Positions 24,962 through 33,795 of a DNA stretch of 64,000 nt are shown piece after piece (the first letter of the stretch is position 1; each line of letters starts with the position of its first letter). The notes beneath the pieces are model-generated. The model searched no databases, was not told the DNA's origin, and saw only the letters and a list, made by a program, of their open reading frames with translations. The translations under genes were made by a program, and so were the position numbers. Source of the DNA: Aureivirga marina (GTDB lineage Bacteria > Bacteroidota > Bacteroidia > Flavobacteriales > Flavobacteriaceae); NCBI RefSeq assembly GCF_015767265.1, contig NZ_JADPIB010000004.1:248001-312000 (forward strand). Reading direction: 5' to 3'.

Positions 24962-26755
24962 TTATTTATTCTCAGAAAGGGATTCTGCAATTTCAATTAA
25001 TTTTATAAATTCACTTCGATAACCTTCTTTATCATCTCCTTTTCCTTGTTTAGCTAATTTTAAAGCAGATTTCCAAGTTGCATTTTTCTTGAATTTTGAA
25101 TCTTTTAAAAGCATTCCAAACTCTGCTATTGCAGCTGAAAATTTAAAATTTGAACTTGTTTTAGCAAATGGAATAGGATTAAATTTTACCGTTGTTTGAA
25201 TTAATTTACTTTTCTGTTTTTTAGGATTTTTATATCGTAATTTTAATGTAATTAATTCTTCACTTTTTAAAGCTTCTTCCGTATAATTTATTTTTTGATA
25301 TTTAAGTTTGGAAGTAATTTTTCTTTTAGAATTAGGAATGATTTCATAAATAGCAGTTACCGTATGACCTGAACCTATTTCTCCAGCGTCTTTTTTATCA
25401 TCTTCAAAATCTTCTTCATTTAAAATTCTATTTTCATAACCTATTAAACGGTATTTTGAAACAAAAAGAGGATTAAATTCTAACTGAAATTTTACATCTT
25501 TTGCAATCGTATGGAAAGTACCGCCAAATTCTTTAACCAAAACTTTTTTGGCTTCTAAAATATTATCAATATATGCGTAATTTCCATTTCCTTTATCTGC
25601 AATAATTTCCATTTTATCATCTTTATAGTTTCCCATTCCAAAACCTAAAACAGAAATTCCAATGCCTTTTTCTCTTTTTTGCTCAATTAATTTTTCCATT
25701 GCTTCATTGCTACTTTCTCCAACATTAAAATCTCCATCCGTTGCTAACAGAATTCTATTATTTCCATTTTTAATGAAATTTTCTTCAGCAATTTTATATG
25801 CAAGTCTTAAACCTTCTCCTCCTGCGGTAGATCCACCAGCTTTTAGTTTACCTAAAGCATTGATGATTTTTGCTTTTTCATGACAAGAAGTAGAAGGTAA
25901 TACAACACCAGAAGAACCAGCATAAACAACAATTGCGACTTTATCATTTGAACGTAGATTTTTTAATAACAATTTTAAAGAAGATTTTAAGAGAGGTAAT
26001 TTATTATGATCAGACATAGACCCTGAAACATCTAATAAGAACACTATATTTGAAGGAGGTAAGTTTTCAAGTTCAATCGATTTTCCTTGTAAACCAACAT
26101 GAAGTAATAAGTTTTTTTCATTCCAAGGACAAGTTGAAAGTTCGGTGTTTATACTAAAAGGTTGTTTTCCTGAAGGTTTTTTATAATCATAATTGAAATA
26201 ATTAATCATTTCTTCCACTCGAACAGCATCAGAAGGCGGCAGCATATTATCATTTAAAAATCTTCTAACATTACTATAAGAAGCAGCATCAACATCTACC
26301 GAAAAAGTTGAAAGCGGATTAGAAGTTACTTTTAAAAATTTATTACTTTTAAAAGTAGAATAACTCTCTTCAGACAATTCAATTATTTTAGAGCTAACGG
26401 TTGAAATACCTGCCGATGTTGCTCCTTTTTTCTTCTTAACATATCCTAAATTGACTTCATCAATTAAATTAACAGATTTTAATTGAACATTGATTGTATT
26501 TGAATCTCCAACTACAACTTCTTTACCATCTGTTCCAGTAAAACTAAAAACTAAAGTTTGACCTTTTTCAACTTGAATAGTATAATTTCCATCAAAATCA
26601 GTTTCCGTACCTGTATTTGTACCTTTAATCAAGACAGTTGCTCCCAAAAGAGGTCCCGTCTCATCTGAAACTGTACCAGTAACAGTCTTTTGTTGGGCAA
26701 AAATTAAATTTGTTATAAAAAAAATAGCGATTAAAATTCTTTTGTTCATTTTCAT
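24962..26755 (-). CDS. VWA-domain protein with carboxypeptidase-regulatory N-domain (YfbK type)
   Basis: 597 aa. After a signal peptide (NKRILIAIFFITNLIFA) comes a CarboxypepD_reg-like domain (TVTGTVSDETGPLLGATVLIKGTNTGTETDFDGNYTI, about 24-60) of the kind that begins SusC/TonB receptors. It is followed by the YfbK N-terminal motif (STFSVDVDAASYSNVRRFLN, FNYDYKKP) and a von Willebrand A domain with a complete MIDAS: DVSGSMS (242-248), a Thr in GSTAGGEG, and ATDGDFN. The C-terminal part fits the DUF3520-type tail. No lipobox. It should be periplasmic or surface-exposed and bind a partner through the metal site. Co-transcribed with the T9SS protein 17 bp upstream. Confidence 0.9.
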   Translation of the reverse strand: MKMNKRILIAIFFITNLIFAQQKTVTGTVSDETGPLLGATVLIKGTNTGTETDFDGNYTIQVEKGQTLVFSFTGTDGKEVVVGDSNTINVQLKSVNLIDEVNLGYVKKKKGATSAGISTVSSKIIELSEESYSTFKSNKFLKVTSNPLSTFSVDVDAASYSNVRRFLNDNMLPPSDAVRVEEMINYFNYDYKKPSGKQPFSINTELSTCPWNEKNLLLHVGLQGKSIELENLPPSNIVFLLDVSGSMSDHNKLPLLKSSLKLLLKNLRSNDKVAIVVYAGSSGVVLPSTSCHEKAKIINALGKLKAGGSTAGGEGLRLAYKIAEENFIKNGNNRILLATDGDFNVGESSNEAMEKLIEQKREKGIGISVLGFGMGNYKDDKMEIIADKGNGNYAYIDNILEAKKVLVKEFGGTFHTIAKDVKFQLEFNPLFVSKYRLIGYENRILNEEDFEDDKKDAGEIGSGHTVTAIYEIIPNSKRKITSKLKYQKINYTEEALKSEELITLKLRYKNPKKQKSKLIQTTVKFNPIPFAKTSSNFKFSAAIAEFGMLLKDSKFKKNATWKSALKLAKQGKGDDKEGYRSEFIKLIEIAESLSENK

Positions 26756-26772
26756 ATAATTTTTTTAGAATA

Positions 26773-27762
26773 TTATTTTTTCATTAATTGTATTGAGTTA
26801 GATTGTTTAGAAGTTTTAATATTTAATATATAAATCCCTTTTTCTAATTTTTTTAAATTAATAGTTTCCAGAGGTTTTGCATTTCCTTTTAAAACCGATT
26901 TTCCTTGAATATCAAATATTTCAAAATCAAACTTTTCTTGAATAGAAATTGAAATAAAGTTTTCAATAGGATTAGGGAAGGCATTAATTTCTAAATTAGT
27001 TTCTGAAAAATCATCCACATCTAAAACTTTAGCTTCACAATCTGATCCATCAAAGTAAAAACCATTATAATAATCATGAGGATTTGTATATGTTGTATTT
27101 TCATCAGAATAACAACGGATAGGATAATTTAATGTGTCTTCATTTGGATAAGGTTGATCAATATCGTCATTATATGAATAAAGTTCAAGTGGATTTCTTT
27201 CAATATTTCCTAAACCTGAAATAAATGTTCCCTCAACAAAAGTATAAGAATCATAATCATCAGTACTAAATGTAGGCTCTTTAACTTTCCCAGAAACAGC
27301 CATTTTTATTCTTTCTTCACCATCAATTATTACCGTTTCCTTAGATAAAACTTTTAATTCCATAGAATCTATAGTTTCATCTGATGTCGGAGCAAATGGT
27401 AAAGTGAATGTTTCATTTACTTCTAAATTAAAATCAACAATTGTATACCATCCATTTATTTGATCAAGATATACATAAATCTTATTATCCTGTTCATACG
27501 TGTATTTTGAATTAATTATACTATTTTCATCATTATAAAAATCCACTTTCTTACAAGTTTGTCCTGCAAATTCTAATTCTTCTGAAACTACATGTTTATT
27601 ATAACTAATTTTTGAATAATAAAAAGTTACATCTGTTCCAGTTGTTTCATGAACAACTTCAACATCACTATAATACCAAGTCGCACCAATTGGAGCAAAT
27701 TCTTGTGCTTGAAGATTAGATAATGCGAAAATAGACGCAATTGCTAGCGTAATTTTTTTCAT
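26773..27762 (-). CDS. T9SS-exported protein, otherwise unknown
   Basis: 329 aa. Signal peptide KKITLAIASIFALSNLQA, mature start QEFAPIGATWYYSD. The body (about 20-240) is beta-rich, with many Asp/Glu/Tyr residues and a VNETFTLPFAP segment. The type A C-terminal sorting domain is clear: INAFPNPIENFISI, FEIFDIQGKSVLKG, LEKGIYILNIKT, SIQLMKK. It is therefore cut and released or anchored by the type IX machinery. The GATWYYS start recurs in many flavobacterial T9SS proteins of unknown role. First gene of the operon with the VWA protein. Confidence 0.85.
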   Translation of the reverse strand: MKKITLAIASIFALSNLQAQEFAPIGATWYYSDVEVVHETTGTDVTFYYSKISYNKHVVSEELEFAGQTCKKVDFYNDENSIINSKYTYEQDNKIYVYLDQINGWYTIVDFNLEVNETFTLPFAPTSDETIDSMELKVLSKETVIIDGEERIKMAVSGKVKEPTFSTDDYDSYTFVEGTFISGLGNIERNPLELYSYNDDIDQPYPNEDTLNYPIRCYSDENTTYTNPHDYYNGFYFDGSDCEAKVLDVDDFSETNLEINAFPNPIENFISISIQEKFDFEIFDIQGKSVLKGNAKPLETINLKKLEKGIYILNIKTSKQSNSIQLMKK

Positions 27763-27833
27763 AGTTTATATTTTTAAAGATTCATAATCAATTTTAGCGA
27801 ATGAAATATAAGTAAACTACTCAAATAAACAAA

Positions 27834-29786
27834 TTATTGGATTGCCTTTCTAGCTTTTAAAATGTATTTAGCTCTATCAAGTGGACTAATTCCTCTGTAA
27901 TCTTGCGAAACACCATATTTCTCTTCACATTTTTCATAGCCATAAAATTGACTTGTGAAAATTGCTTTTCCTTTGCAAAGTGAATTAATTTTTATAGGAA
28001 AATCTAAAGAAGTCGAAACAGGAAGAGTTCCTTTTAAAATAAATTTTTCATTTTCAATTTCAGGAGATTCTAAAGTTCCACGCATTTGAATAATTTCACT
28101 TGTAATTTGCCCTAGAAATTCTTCTGGAGCAGTAATTTTATAAGAAATAAAAGGTTCTAAAAAAGTAGTTCCAATTTCTTTTAATCCTTCCATAATTCCC
28201 ATTGGTGTTGCAATTGTGAAATCTCCAGCTCTTGAATGTACATTATGATCTTCACCTTCAATAAGTGTAATTTTAAGATCTGTAACTTCCCAACCTTTAA
28301 TTCCTTGTTTTAATGCAAATGGAATCGCTTTTTCAACTTCATTTTGATATTTTTGTAAAACATCATTTACGCCAATTTTACTTTCATAAATCACTCCACT
28401 TCCAGTTTCTCCTGGTTCAATTTTAAATTTCATAATTGCCCAACAAGGTTTGGGCATCCAATAGCGAACATAACCTTGTCCAGATTTAGTAGGAGTTTCT
28501 TTAAAAATTACAGATGGATTCTCAAAAAATGCTTCTACTTGATATTGTGATACTAAAATATTTTGTAGAATTTCAATTTGCATTTTTCCAAGAATTTTTA
28601 TGTGTAATTCTTTTTCATCTTTTAACCATTCTAAATCTAAAGTTGAATCTTCTGTAGCTAATTTTTGTAAAGCTGTAACCAAATTTGGAAAATCTTTTTC
28701 ATATTTTGGTTTAACTTGTACAGTTAATAAAGGTTTATTTAATTCTACTTTCTCTGTATGATGTTTTGGTTTTGTTCCTAAATAATCATCAATTTTAGCT
28801 TGTTCAAATCCACAAATTGCAACAATTTCATTCGTAAAGGCTTCTTGTGCATTTTCGAATTTTGCTCCTGAATTAATTTTTAATTGCCCGATTTTTTCCT
28901 CAATGTTTTGAGAACAATTTTTAATCATACTTCTATTTTTGATAGAACCAGAAAAAATTCTAACAAAACAAACTTTTCCTAAATCTTTATGATAGATGAT
29001 TTTGAAAATTTGAGCTGATAATTCCTTCTCATTTTCGTTTTTATGAATTGGAAGAAAATCAGTAATTGCATTTAATAAATTTTCAATTCCTAATTCTAAT
29101 TTTGCAGTACCTAAAAGAATTGGAAGTGTATTTTCTTGAATAATAATACGTTGTAATTCTTTTTCAATATCTGAAGAACTAATTTTATTTCCGTCAAAAT
29201 ATTCTTCTAGAAGTTCATCATTATGTGAAATAACTTTTTCTAAAAACGGAGTAGAAGGTGCTAAAATTTCATTTTCGATAGAAACATTGTCCAGACCTTC
29301 GTTTTCCAATTTTTGAAGTAAAATATAATTTGATGTAAATGTTTTTTGGATTTGTTGTAAAATTGTTTCAATTGATGCTCCAATTCTGTCAATTTTATTA
29401 ATGAAAATAATTGTAGGAATATTCATTTTTTGAAGTGCATTCCAAATTGTTTCTGTGTGACCTTGAATTCCTTCAACAGCAGAAATTATTAAAATAGCAC
29501 CATCGATCACAGAAAGAGATTTTTCAACATCAAAAGCAAAATCAGTATGTCCAGGAGTATCAATTATATTAATTGTTTGATTTTTCCACTCAAAAGAAGA
29601 AATAGAAGATTTAATAGAGATTCCTCTTTTTTTCTCAATTTCTAAGAAGTCAGTATGTGTCGTTCCAGTATCAACACTTCCTAAATTTCTAATTTTTCCT
29701 GATTTGTATAATAAATTTTCAGTAATCGAAGTTTTTCCTGCGTCTACATGCGCAAAAATTCCTATATTTAATATCCTTTTATCCAT
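27834..29786 (-). CDS. TetM/TetQ-like ribosomal-protection-type translational GTPase
   Basis: 650-aa EF-G paralogue of the ribosomal-protection family (TetM is 639 aa). P-loop AHVDAGKTS (12-20), DTPGHTDF (76-83) and NKID (130-133) are intact. EF-G domains II-V follow, with the domain IV segment HNVHSRAGDFTIATP. In TetM the equivalent loop reads YSPVSTPADF, where a Pro-Val pair contacts the decoding site; here those positions are Val-His by simple alignment. It may be a tetracycline-protection protein, a relative with another ribosome-rescue role, or an ancestral form. TACCTTTG at 29809-29816 (minus) is a candidate -7 box. No mobile-element genes are near. Confidence 0.85.
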   Translation of the reverse strand: MDKRILNIGIFAHVDAGKTSITENLLYKSGKIRNLGSVDTGTTHTDFLEIEKKRGISIKSSISSFEWKNQTINIIDTPGHTDFAFDVEKSLSVIDGAILIISAVEGIQGHTETIWNALQKMNIPTIIFINKIDRIGASIETILQQIQKTFTSNYILLQKLENEGLDNVSIENEILAPSTPFLEKVISHNDELLEEYFDGNKISSSDIEKELQRIIIQENTLPILLGTAKLELGIENLLNAITDFLPIHKNENEKELSAQIFKIIYHKDLGKVCFVRIFSGSIKNRSMIKNCSQNIEEKIGQLKINSGAKFENAQEAFTNEIVAICGFEQAKIDDYLGTKPKHHTEKVELNKPLLTVQVKPKYEKDFPNLVTALQKLATEDSTLDLEWLKDEKELHIKILGKMQIEILQNILVSQYQVEAFFENPSVIFKETPTKSGQGYVRYWMPKPCWAIMKFKIEPGETGSGVIYESKIGVNDVLQKYQNEVEKAIPFALKQGIKGWEVTDLKITLIEGEDHNVHSRAGDFTIATPMGIMEGLKEIGTTFLEPFISYKITAPEEFLGQITSEIIQMRGTLESPEIENEKFILKGTLPVSTSLDFPIKINSLCKGKAIFTSQFYGYEKCEEKYGVSQDYRGISPLDRAKYILKARKAIQ

Positions 29787-29856
29787 TTACATAGTTTTCA
29801 TAAAAAGACAAAGGTAATAAAGTGTAAATGTTATAAAAAGTGAAGTTAAAAAGTAA

Positions 29857-30001
29857 GAGAAGATCTGTGTGTAAAATATGTGTTATTTTTTATAAGGTAA
29901 AAATCCCAAGAACCCTTTTTTATATATAACAAATAATTTGTATTGTAACGCTATCTAAAATTTTACAAATATTGAACTTATATTTTACACTAGATCTTCT
30001 C
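29857..30001. repeat. 22-bp inverted repeats flanking about 100 bp
   Basis: Left arm 29857-29879 (GAGAAGATCTGTGTGTAAAA plus TAT) and right arm 29980-30001 (its complement, reading GAGAAGATCTAGTGTAAAA plus TAT) differ by one inserted base and one change. The interior (29880-29979) is AT-rich with a CCCAAGAACCC stretch and no gene. It lies between the TetM-like gene's start and the response-regulator stop. Candidates: a small MITE-like element, an invertible switch or paired operators. No clear target duplication is visible. Confidence 0.65.
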
Positions 30002-30100
30002 AAAACTTGAATGAACAAAAAAATATTTAGTCTAGCTATTAATCATTGTAAAAATACAGAATTAATATATACGGAAATTACGGTTTTACCGTAAACTTTT

Positions 30101-30778
30101 CTAGATAAATCCTTTTTCTAATGCTTTGGAAATAAGTGATTTGTCGTTTTTCTCTTTTAATTCTAAAACTTTTTTTAAGTTTAGTTTCCTCTTTTCTATT
30201 GCACTTAGTGATAATGGGATGTAATCCACAAGGTTTTTTGTCTTCACACCTTTAGACAAATGATACAAGATACTTCTATCAATTTGGTCGATTAAAACAC
30301 TTGCATTATTATTCATTTTATGAATTTTTAGAACACTTTCACTATAAAAAGGAGGATCATTAAAAACTTTATGAAAAGCAGTTTTTAAAACTTTTGATGT
30401 AAGATCACTTTTAATAATGAATCCATCTGGCTCAATAGATTTAGAAATATTTATAATTCGTTCCTGTTCGCTTAACATTGTAAGAATTATAATTTTTGTA
30501 TCAGGAAAATTTCTCCTAATATGAATTGCTAAATCTTCACCAGAAGTAACGTGATGGTTTTTTTGAGATGGAGGAAGTTTGATATCAAGTAAAACTAAAT
30601 TCGTATTCGCAGCACTTTTTAATTTTAAAGTTTTTAGAGCATCATCGCAATTAGAAGCTTGTCTAAAAAAATAGTCATACTCATTGCTTGATTCGTCGCT
30701 TAGTAAGGCATTTTTATACCCTTCTATAATTATAGGGTGATCCTCAATGATTAGTACATTTAGTCTCTTTTTTGGCAT
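30101..30778 (-). CDS. Orphan response regulator (REC plus C-terminal DNA-binding region)
   Basis: 225 aa from the ATG at 30778, preferred over one ten codons upstream because it directly precedes the first REC strand (LNVLIIEDHPIIIEGY). Phospho-acceptor Asp in LVLLDIKLPP, Thr in KIIILTM and Lys in FIIKSD are all present. The C-terminal 65 residues (IDRSILYHLSKGVKTKNLVDYIPLSLSAIEKRKLNLKKVL) fit a LuxR/GerE-like helix-turn-helix, though weakly. No histidine kinase lies nearby, so its partner is encoded elsewhere. Bacteroidota have many such orphan regulators of the NarL type. The target is unknown. Confidence 0.85.
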   Translation of the reverse strand: MPKKRLNVLIIEDHPIIIEGYKNALLSDESSNEYDYFFRQASNCDDALKTLKLKSAANTNLVLLDIKLPPSQKNHHVTSGEDLAIHIRRNFPDTKIIILTMLSEQERIINISKSIEPDGFIIKSDLTSKVLKTAFHKVFNDPPFYSESVLKIHKMNNNASVLIDQIDRSILYHLSKGVKTKNLVDYIPLSLSAIEKRKLNLKKVLELKEKNDKSLISKALEKGFI

Positions 30779-31159
30779 AATACTTATGTGTTGTTGCTTT
30801 ACAACCAATTTTCAATAGCTAGAATAAAAAATGGTCGTATTTACATATAGTTTTTTCGTAATTAGTAATTTAACCTAGAATAATTTTTTTAAAGTTTTCC
30901 ATTTCAAATATATAACTTATACTTGAATATTTATGCTAAAAACGAATGAATTGAAGATGTATTGTTAATTTAATTTTAAAATTATGACTTTATTAACAAA
31001 TCTGATTTTAATTAATATTATCATTTGAGAAAATACTTCTATTTTATTACTTTAAAGCATGAAAAATTACAAATAATTAGATTAACTATTTGATAATTAG
31101 TATGGTAAATAGAATTTTAAATGTTAAAATTTAAGTTTAAAGTACTGAAATACATTTAA
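30779..31159. other. 381-bp gene-free AT-rich stretch
   Basis: No open reading frame, tRNA or good promoter pair found. A small GTTG-CTTTA-CAAC hairpin lies in the response-regulator leader near 30792. An imperfect inverted repeat TTGTTAAT (30962-30969) / ATTAACAA (30992-30999) is the only other structure I see. Confidence 0.5.
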
Positions 31160-32395
31160 TTATTCTAATTCTGTTGATTTAAAATCTGGATATAACAAGT
31201 ATTTTTGTCTTGTTTTTTTAAACTTTCTGGTTTTGACAATCCAAGATGCTTTAATGTCTCTTATAGGATCTTGATCGATTACTTGTTTCATTAAAATATC
31301 ATTTCCAGCCAATTTATTAAAGAACTTATTTTTTAAGAAAAATTCATTTTTATTCATCGTTGAATAATAGGCATTCAAAAGCCAATCTAACTTAATTTCA
31401 CTTAAATATTCAGTTGAAGTTAAATCTTCACCAAAACAAACTTCTCCATTGTGTTTTGGATATTTTGCTCCAGCATTTGGTTTTGGCTCAAAAGAAAAAG
31501 AATATCTTGTTACAGGTAAAAATGGCGAACCATAAATTTGAAACTGTTGGTCTGTTCCACGTCCACAACTCACATTTGTTCCTTCAAAAAAACATAAACT
31601 AGGGTATAGGTTGATTGATTTTTTATTTGGTAAATTTGGCGAAGGTTTAATAGGCAACTCGTAAATTGAATCTCTATTATAGTTTGTAAGCGGAATAATC
31701 GTTAAATCACATTTATAATCACTTTCTGTCCAATCTTCTCCATTTATCATTTTAGCATATTCTCCAATTGTCATTCCGTATACAACAGGAACAGGATGCA
31801 TTCCAACAAAAGAAGAAAATCCTTCTCGTAAAACAGGACCATCAATATAATGTCCGTTCGGATTTGGACGATCTAAGACAATAACTTGTTTGTGATTATC
31901 AGAAGCAGCTTCCATTATATAATGTAAAGTAGAAATATATGTATAAAAACGAACTCCAACATCTTGAATATCGAAAAGTAAAATATCAATATCACTCAAA
32001 TCTGCATTAGAAGGTTTTTTATTTTTTCCGTATAATGAAATAATTGGCAAATTTGTTTTCTGATCAATACTATTTGAAACTTTTTCTCCAGCATCTGCTT
32101 TTCCACGAAATCCGTGTTCTGGTGCAAATACTTTTTTCACATTTACATGTAAACTCAATAAAGAATCTACAAGATGTGTATAATTTCCTTTAGTATTTTT
32201 AATCACGGAAGTTTGATTGGCGACAATTCCGATTTTTTTTCCTTTTAATAAAGGTAAATATTGTTCTAAATTATTGGCTGCACTAATAAGTTCTGGCTCA
32301 TTTTTTTTTGAATTTTGTGCATTACACGAAATCAACAGAAAAAATAATGAGATAACCAACAAGAAATATGTATTTTTGAATTTAAATTTAAGCAT
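31160..32395 (-). CDS. Exo-beta-N-acetylmuramidase NamZ family lipoprotein (DUF1343)
   Basis: 411 aa from the ATG at 32395, which places the lipoprotein signal (NTYFLLVISLFFLLISC) properly near the N-terminus; an upstream ATG at 32428 is less likely. Cys is followed by NAQNSKK. Family blocks: KGKKIGIVANQTSVI, FAPEHGFRGKADAGE, LPIISLYG, DILLFDIQDVGVRFYTYISTLHYIMEA, VLDRPNPNGHYIDGPVL and GMHPVPVVYGMTIGEYAKMING. NamZ removes terminal MurNAc from peptidoglycan fragments and works with NagZ-type enzymes in cell-wall recycling. Probably in the periplasm, membrane-anchored. Divergent from the FtsX-like permease with only 8 bp between start codons. Confidence 0.93.
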   Translation of the reverse strand: MLKFKFKNTYFLLVISLFFLLISCNAQNSKKNEPELISAANNLEQYLPLLKGKKIGIVANQTSVIKNTKGNYTHLVDSLLSLHVNVKKVFAPEHGFRGKADAGEKVSNSIDQKTNLPIISLYGKNKKPSNADLSDIDILLFDIQDVGVRFYTYISTLHYIMEAASDNHKQVIVLDRPNPNGHYIDGPVLREGFSSFVGMHPVPVVYGMTIGEYAKMINGEDWTESDYKCDLTIIPLTNYNRDSIYELPIKPSPNLPNKKSINLYPSLCFFEGTNVSCGRGTDQQFQIYGSPFLPVTRYSFSFEPKPNAGAKYPKHNGEVCFGEDLTSTEYLSEIKLDWLLNAYYSTMNKNEFFLKNKFFNKLAGNDILMKQVIDQDPIRDIKASWIVKTRKFKKTRQKYLLYPDFKSTELE

Positions 32396-32403
32396 TACTG
32401 AAA

Positions 32404-33642
32404 TTGAATTACGAGTTATTTTTAGCAAAAAGAATCATAAAAGATAAAAAATATAAAAATAGTGTATCTACACCAATTATAAAAATAGCAATTTTAGCAA
32501 TTATACTGGGTATGACTATTATGTTAATTGCTATTGGAGTTGGTTTAGGATTACAAGAAAAAATTAGAGAAAAACTTTCTGGTTTTAATGGTCATATTCA
32601 GATTGTTAACTTCGATGCAAATAATTCTGATATCACTTTAATTCCTATTTCAAAAAATCAAGATTTTTATCCAAATTTTCCTACAATCGAAGGAATTAAA
32701 ACAATTCAACCTTATGCAACAAAGCCAGGAATTATTCGAACAGAAACTGATTTCGAAGGAATTTTAGCAAAAGGAATTGATAGCACATATAATTGGGATT
32801 TTTTCAAAGAAATTTTAGTTGAAGGAAGATTACCGAATTATTCAGGAAAAAGAATGAATCAAGAAGTTTTAATTTCTAAGAAAATTTCGGATAGATTAGG
32901 AATAAATCTTGGAGAAAAATTCAATACTTTTTTTATCAAAGAAAACTTGAATAAACCACCAAATGTGCGTGTTTTTAATGTCGTAGGAATTTATGAAGCA
33001 AATTTAGAAGAATTAGATAAAAATGTAATTATTACAGATATTCGACAAATTCAACGAATGAACAAATGGAAATCTGATGAGGTTGGAGGATTCGAAGTTT
33101 TTGTAGATGATTTTAATACATTACAACAAAAAAATAATGAAATCTACGAAACAATTGATTCTGATTTAAATGCGATTAGTATCATTGATAAATACACAAA
33201 TATCATTGAATGGATTGAACTATTTGATAAAAATATTATTGTTCTTATCAGTATCATGATTCTGATTGCTGGAATTAATATGATTACAGCTCTTCTAGTT
33301 TTAATTCTTGAAAAAACAAGTATGATTGGTGTTTTAAAAGCTTTAGGTTCTACAAATTGGAGTATTAGAAAAGTCTTTTTATACAATGCTACTTATCTTA
33401 TTTTAATTGGTCTTTTTTGGGGAAATGTAATTGGTCTAGGAGCACTTTTTATTCAAGAACAATTTCAATTAATTACACTTGATCCAAAAACGTATTATGT
33501 AAAATCTGCGCCAGTTTTTATCGAATGGTATCATATTTTACTATTGAATGCAGGAACACTTTTATTATGTTTTATCATGATGCTTTTACCTTCTTATATC
33601 ATCACTAAAGTAAATCCAATTAAAGCAATTAAATTTCAATAA
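32404..33642 (+). CDS. FtsX/LolE-type ABC transporter permease
   Basis: 412 aa. The TTG at 32404 gives MNYELFLAKRIIK, the usual flavobacterial beginning of this family; no suitable ATG exists. One N-terminal membrane helix (IIKIAILAIILGMTIMLIAIGVG), a periplasmic MacB-PCD-like domain (about 60-260) and three C-terminal helices in the FtsX pattern (IVLISIMILIAGINMITALLVLILEKTSMIGVLKALGST) are visible. It resembles LolC/LolE lipoprotein-release permeases. No ATPase gene is adjacent, so its partner is encoded elsewhere. TATTTTTG at 32371-32378 is a plausible -7 box inside the NamZ gene. Confidence 0.88.
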   Translation: MNYELFLAKRIIKDKKYKNSVSTPIIKIAILAIILGMTIMLIAIGVGLGLQEKIREKLSGFNGHIQIVNFDANNSDITLIPISKNQDFYPNFPTIEGIKTIQPYATKPGIIRTETDFEGILAKGIDSTYNWDFFKEILVEGRLPNYSGKRMNQEVLISKKISDRLGINLGEKFNTFFIKENLNKPPNVRVFNVVGIYEANLEELDKNVIITDIRQIQRMNKWKSDEVGGFEVFVDDFNTLQQKNNEIYETIDSDLNAISIIDKYTNIIEWIELFDKNIIVLISIMILIAGINMITALLVLILEKTSMIGVLKALGSTNWSIRKVFLYNATYLILIGLFWGNVIGLGALFIQEQFQLITLDPKTYYVKSAPVFIEWYHILLLNAGTLLLCFIMMLLPSYIITKVNPIKAIKFQ

Positions 33643-33662
33643 TTATTTAAAAATATATTCAG

Positions 33663-33692
33663 AAAACACACTTAATTTTAGTGTGTTTTTTT
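33663..33692 (+). terminator. Terminator of the FtsX-like gene
   Basis: AAAACACACT (33663-33672) pairs with AGTGTGTTTT (33680-33689), followed by Ts. Confidence 0.85.
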
Positions 33693-33795
33693 ATGCTTTT
33701 AATTTAAATAATAGGAAATAAATTAACAGATTGAAAGGGAAAATTGCGCTCTATTTTTAGTAATTTATAATGTATTTCAAGCGAAATTTTATAAA

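Noticed and set aside
27834-29786. Naming the gene tetM/tetQ and calling tetracycline resistance
   Set aside because: Domain IV tip residues differ and there is no mobile context; family membership is safe, resistance is not.
29857-30001. Invertible promoter
   Set aside because: No recombinase gene in the window and no good TTTG / TAnnTTTG pair inside the segment; kept only as one of several possibilities.
30779-31159. tRNA or small RNA in the 381-bp gap
   Set aside because: No cloverleaf bases (no TTCRANNC arm) and only weak inverted repeats.
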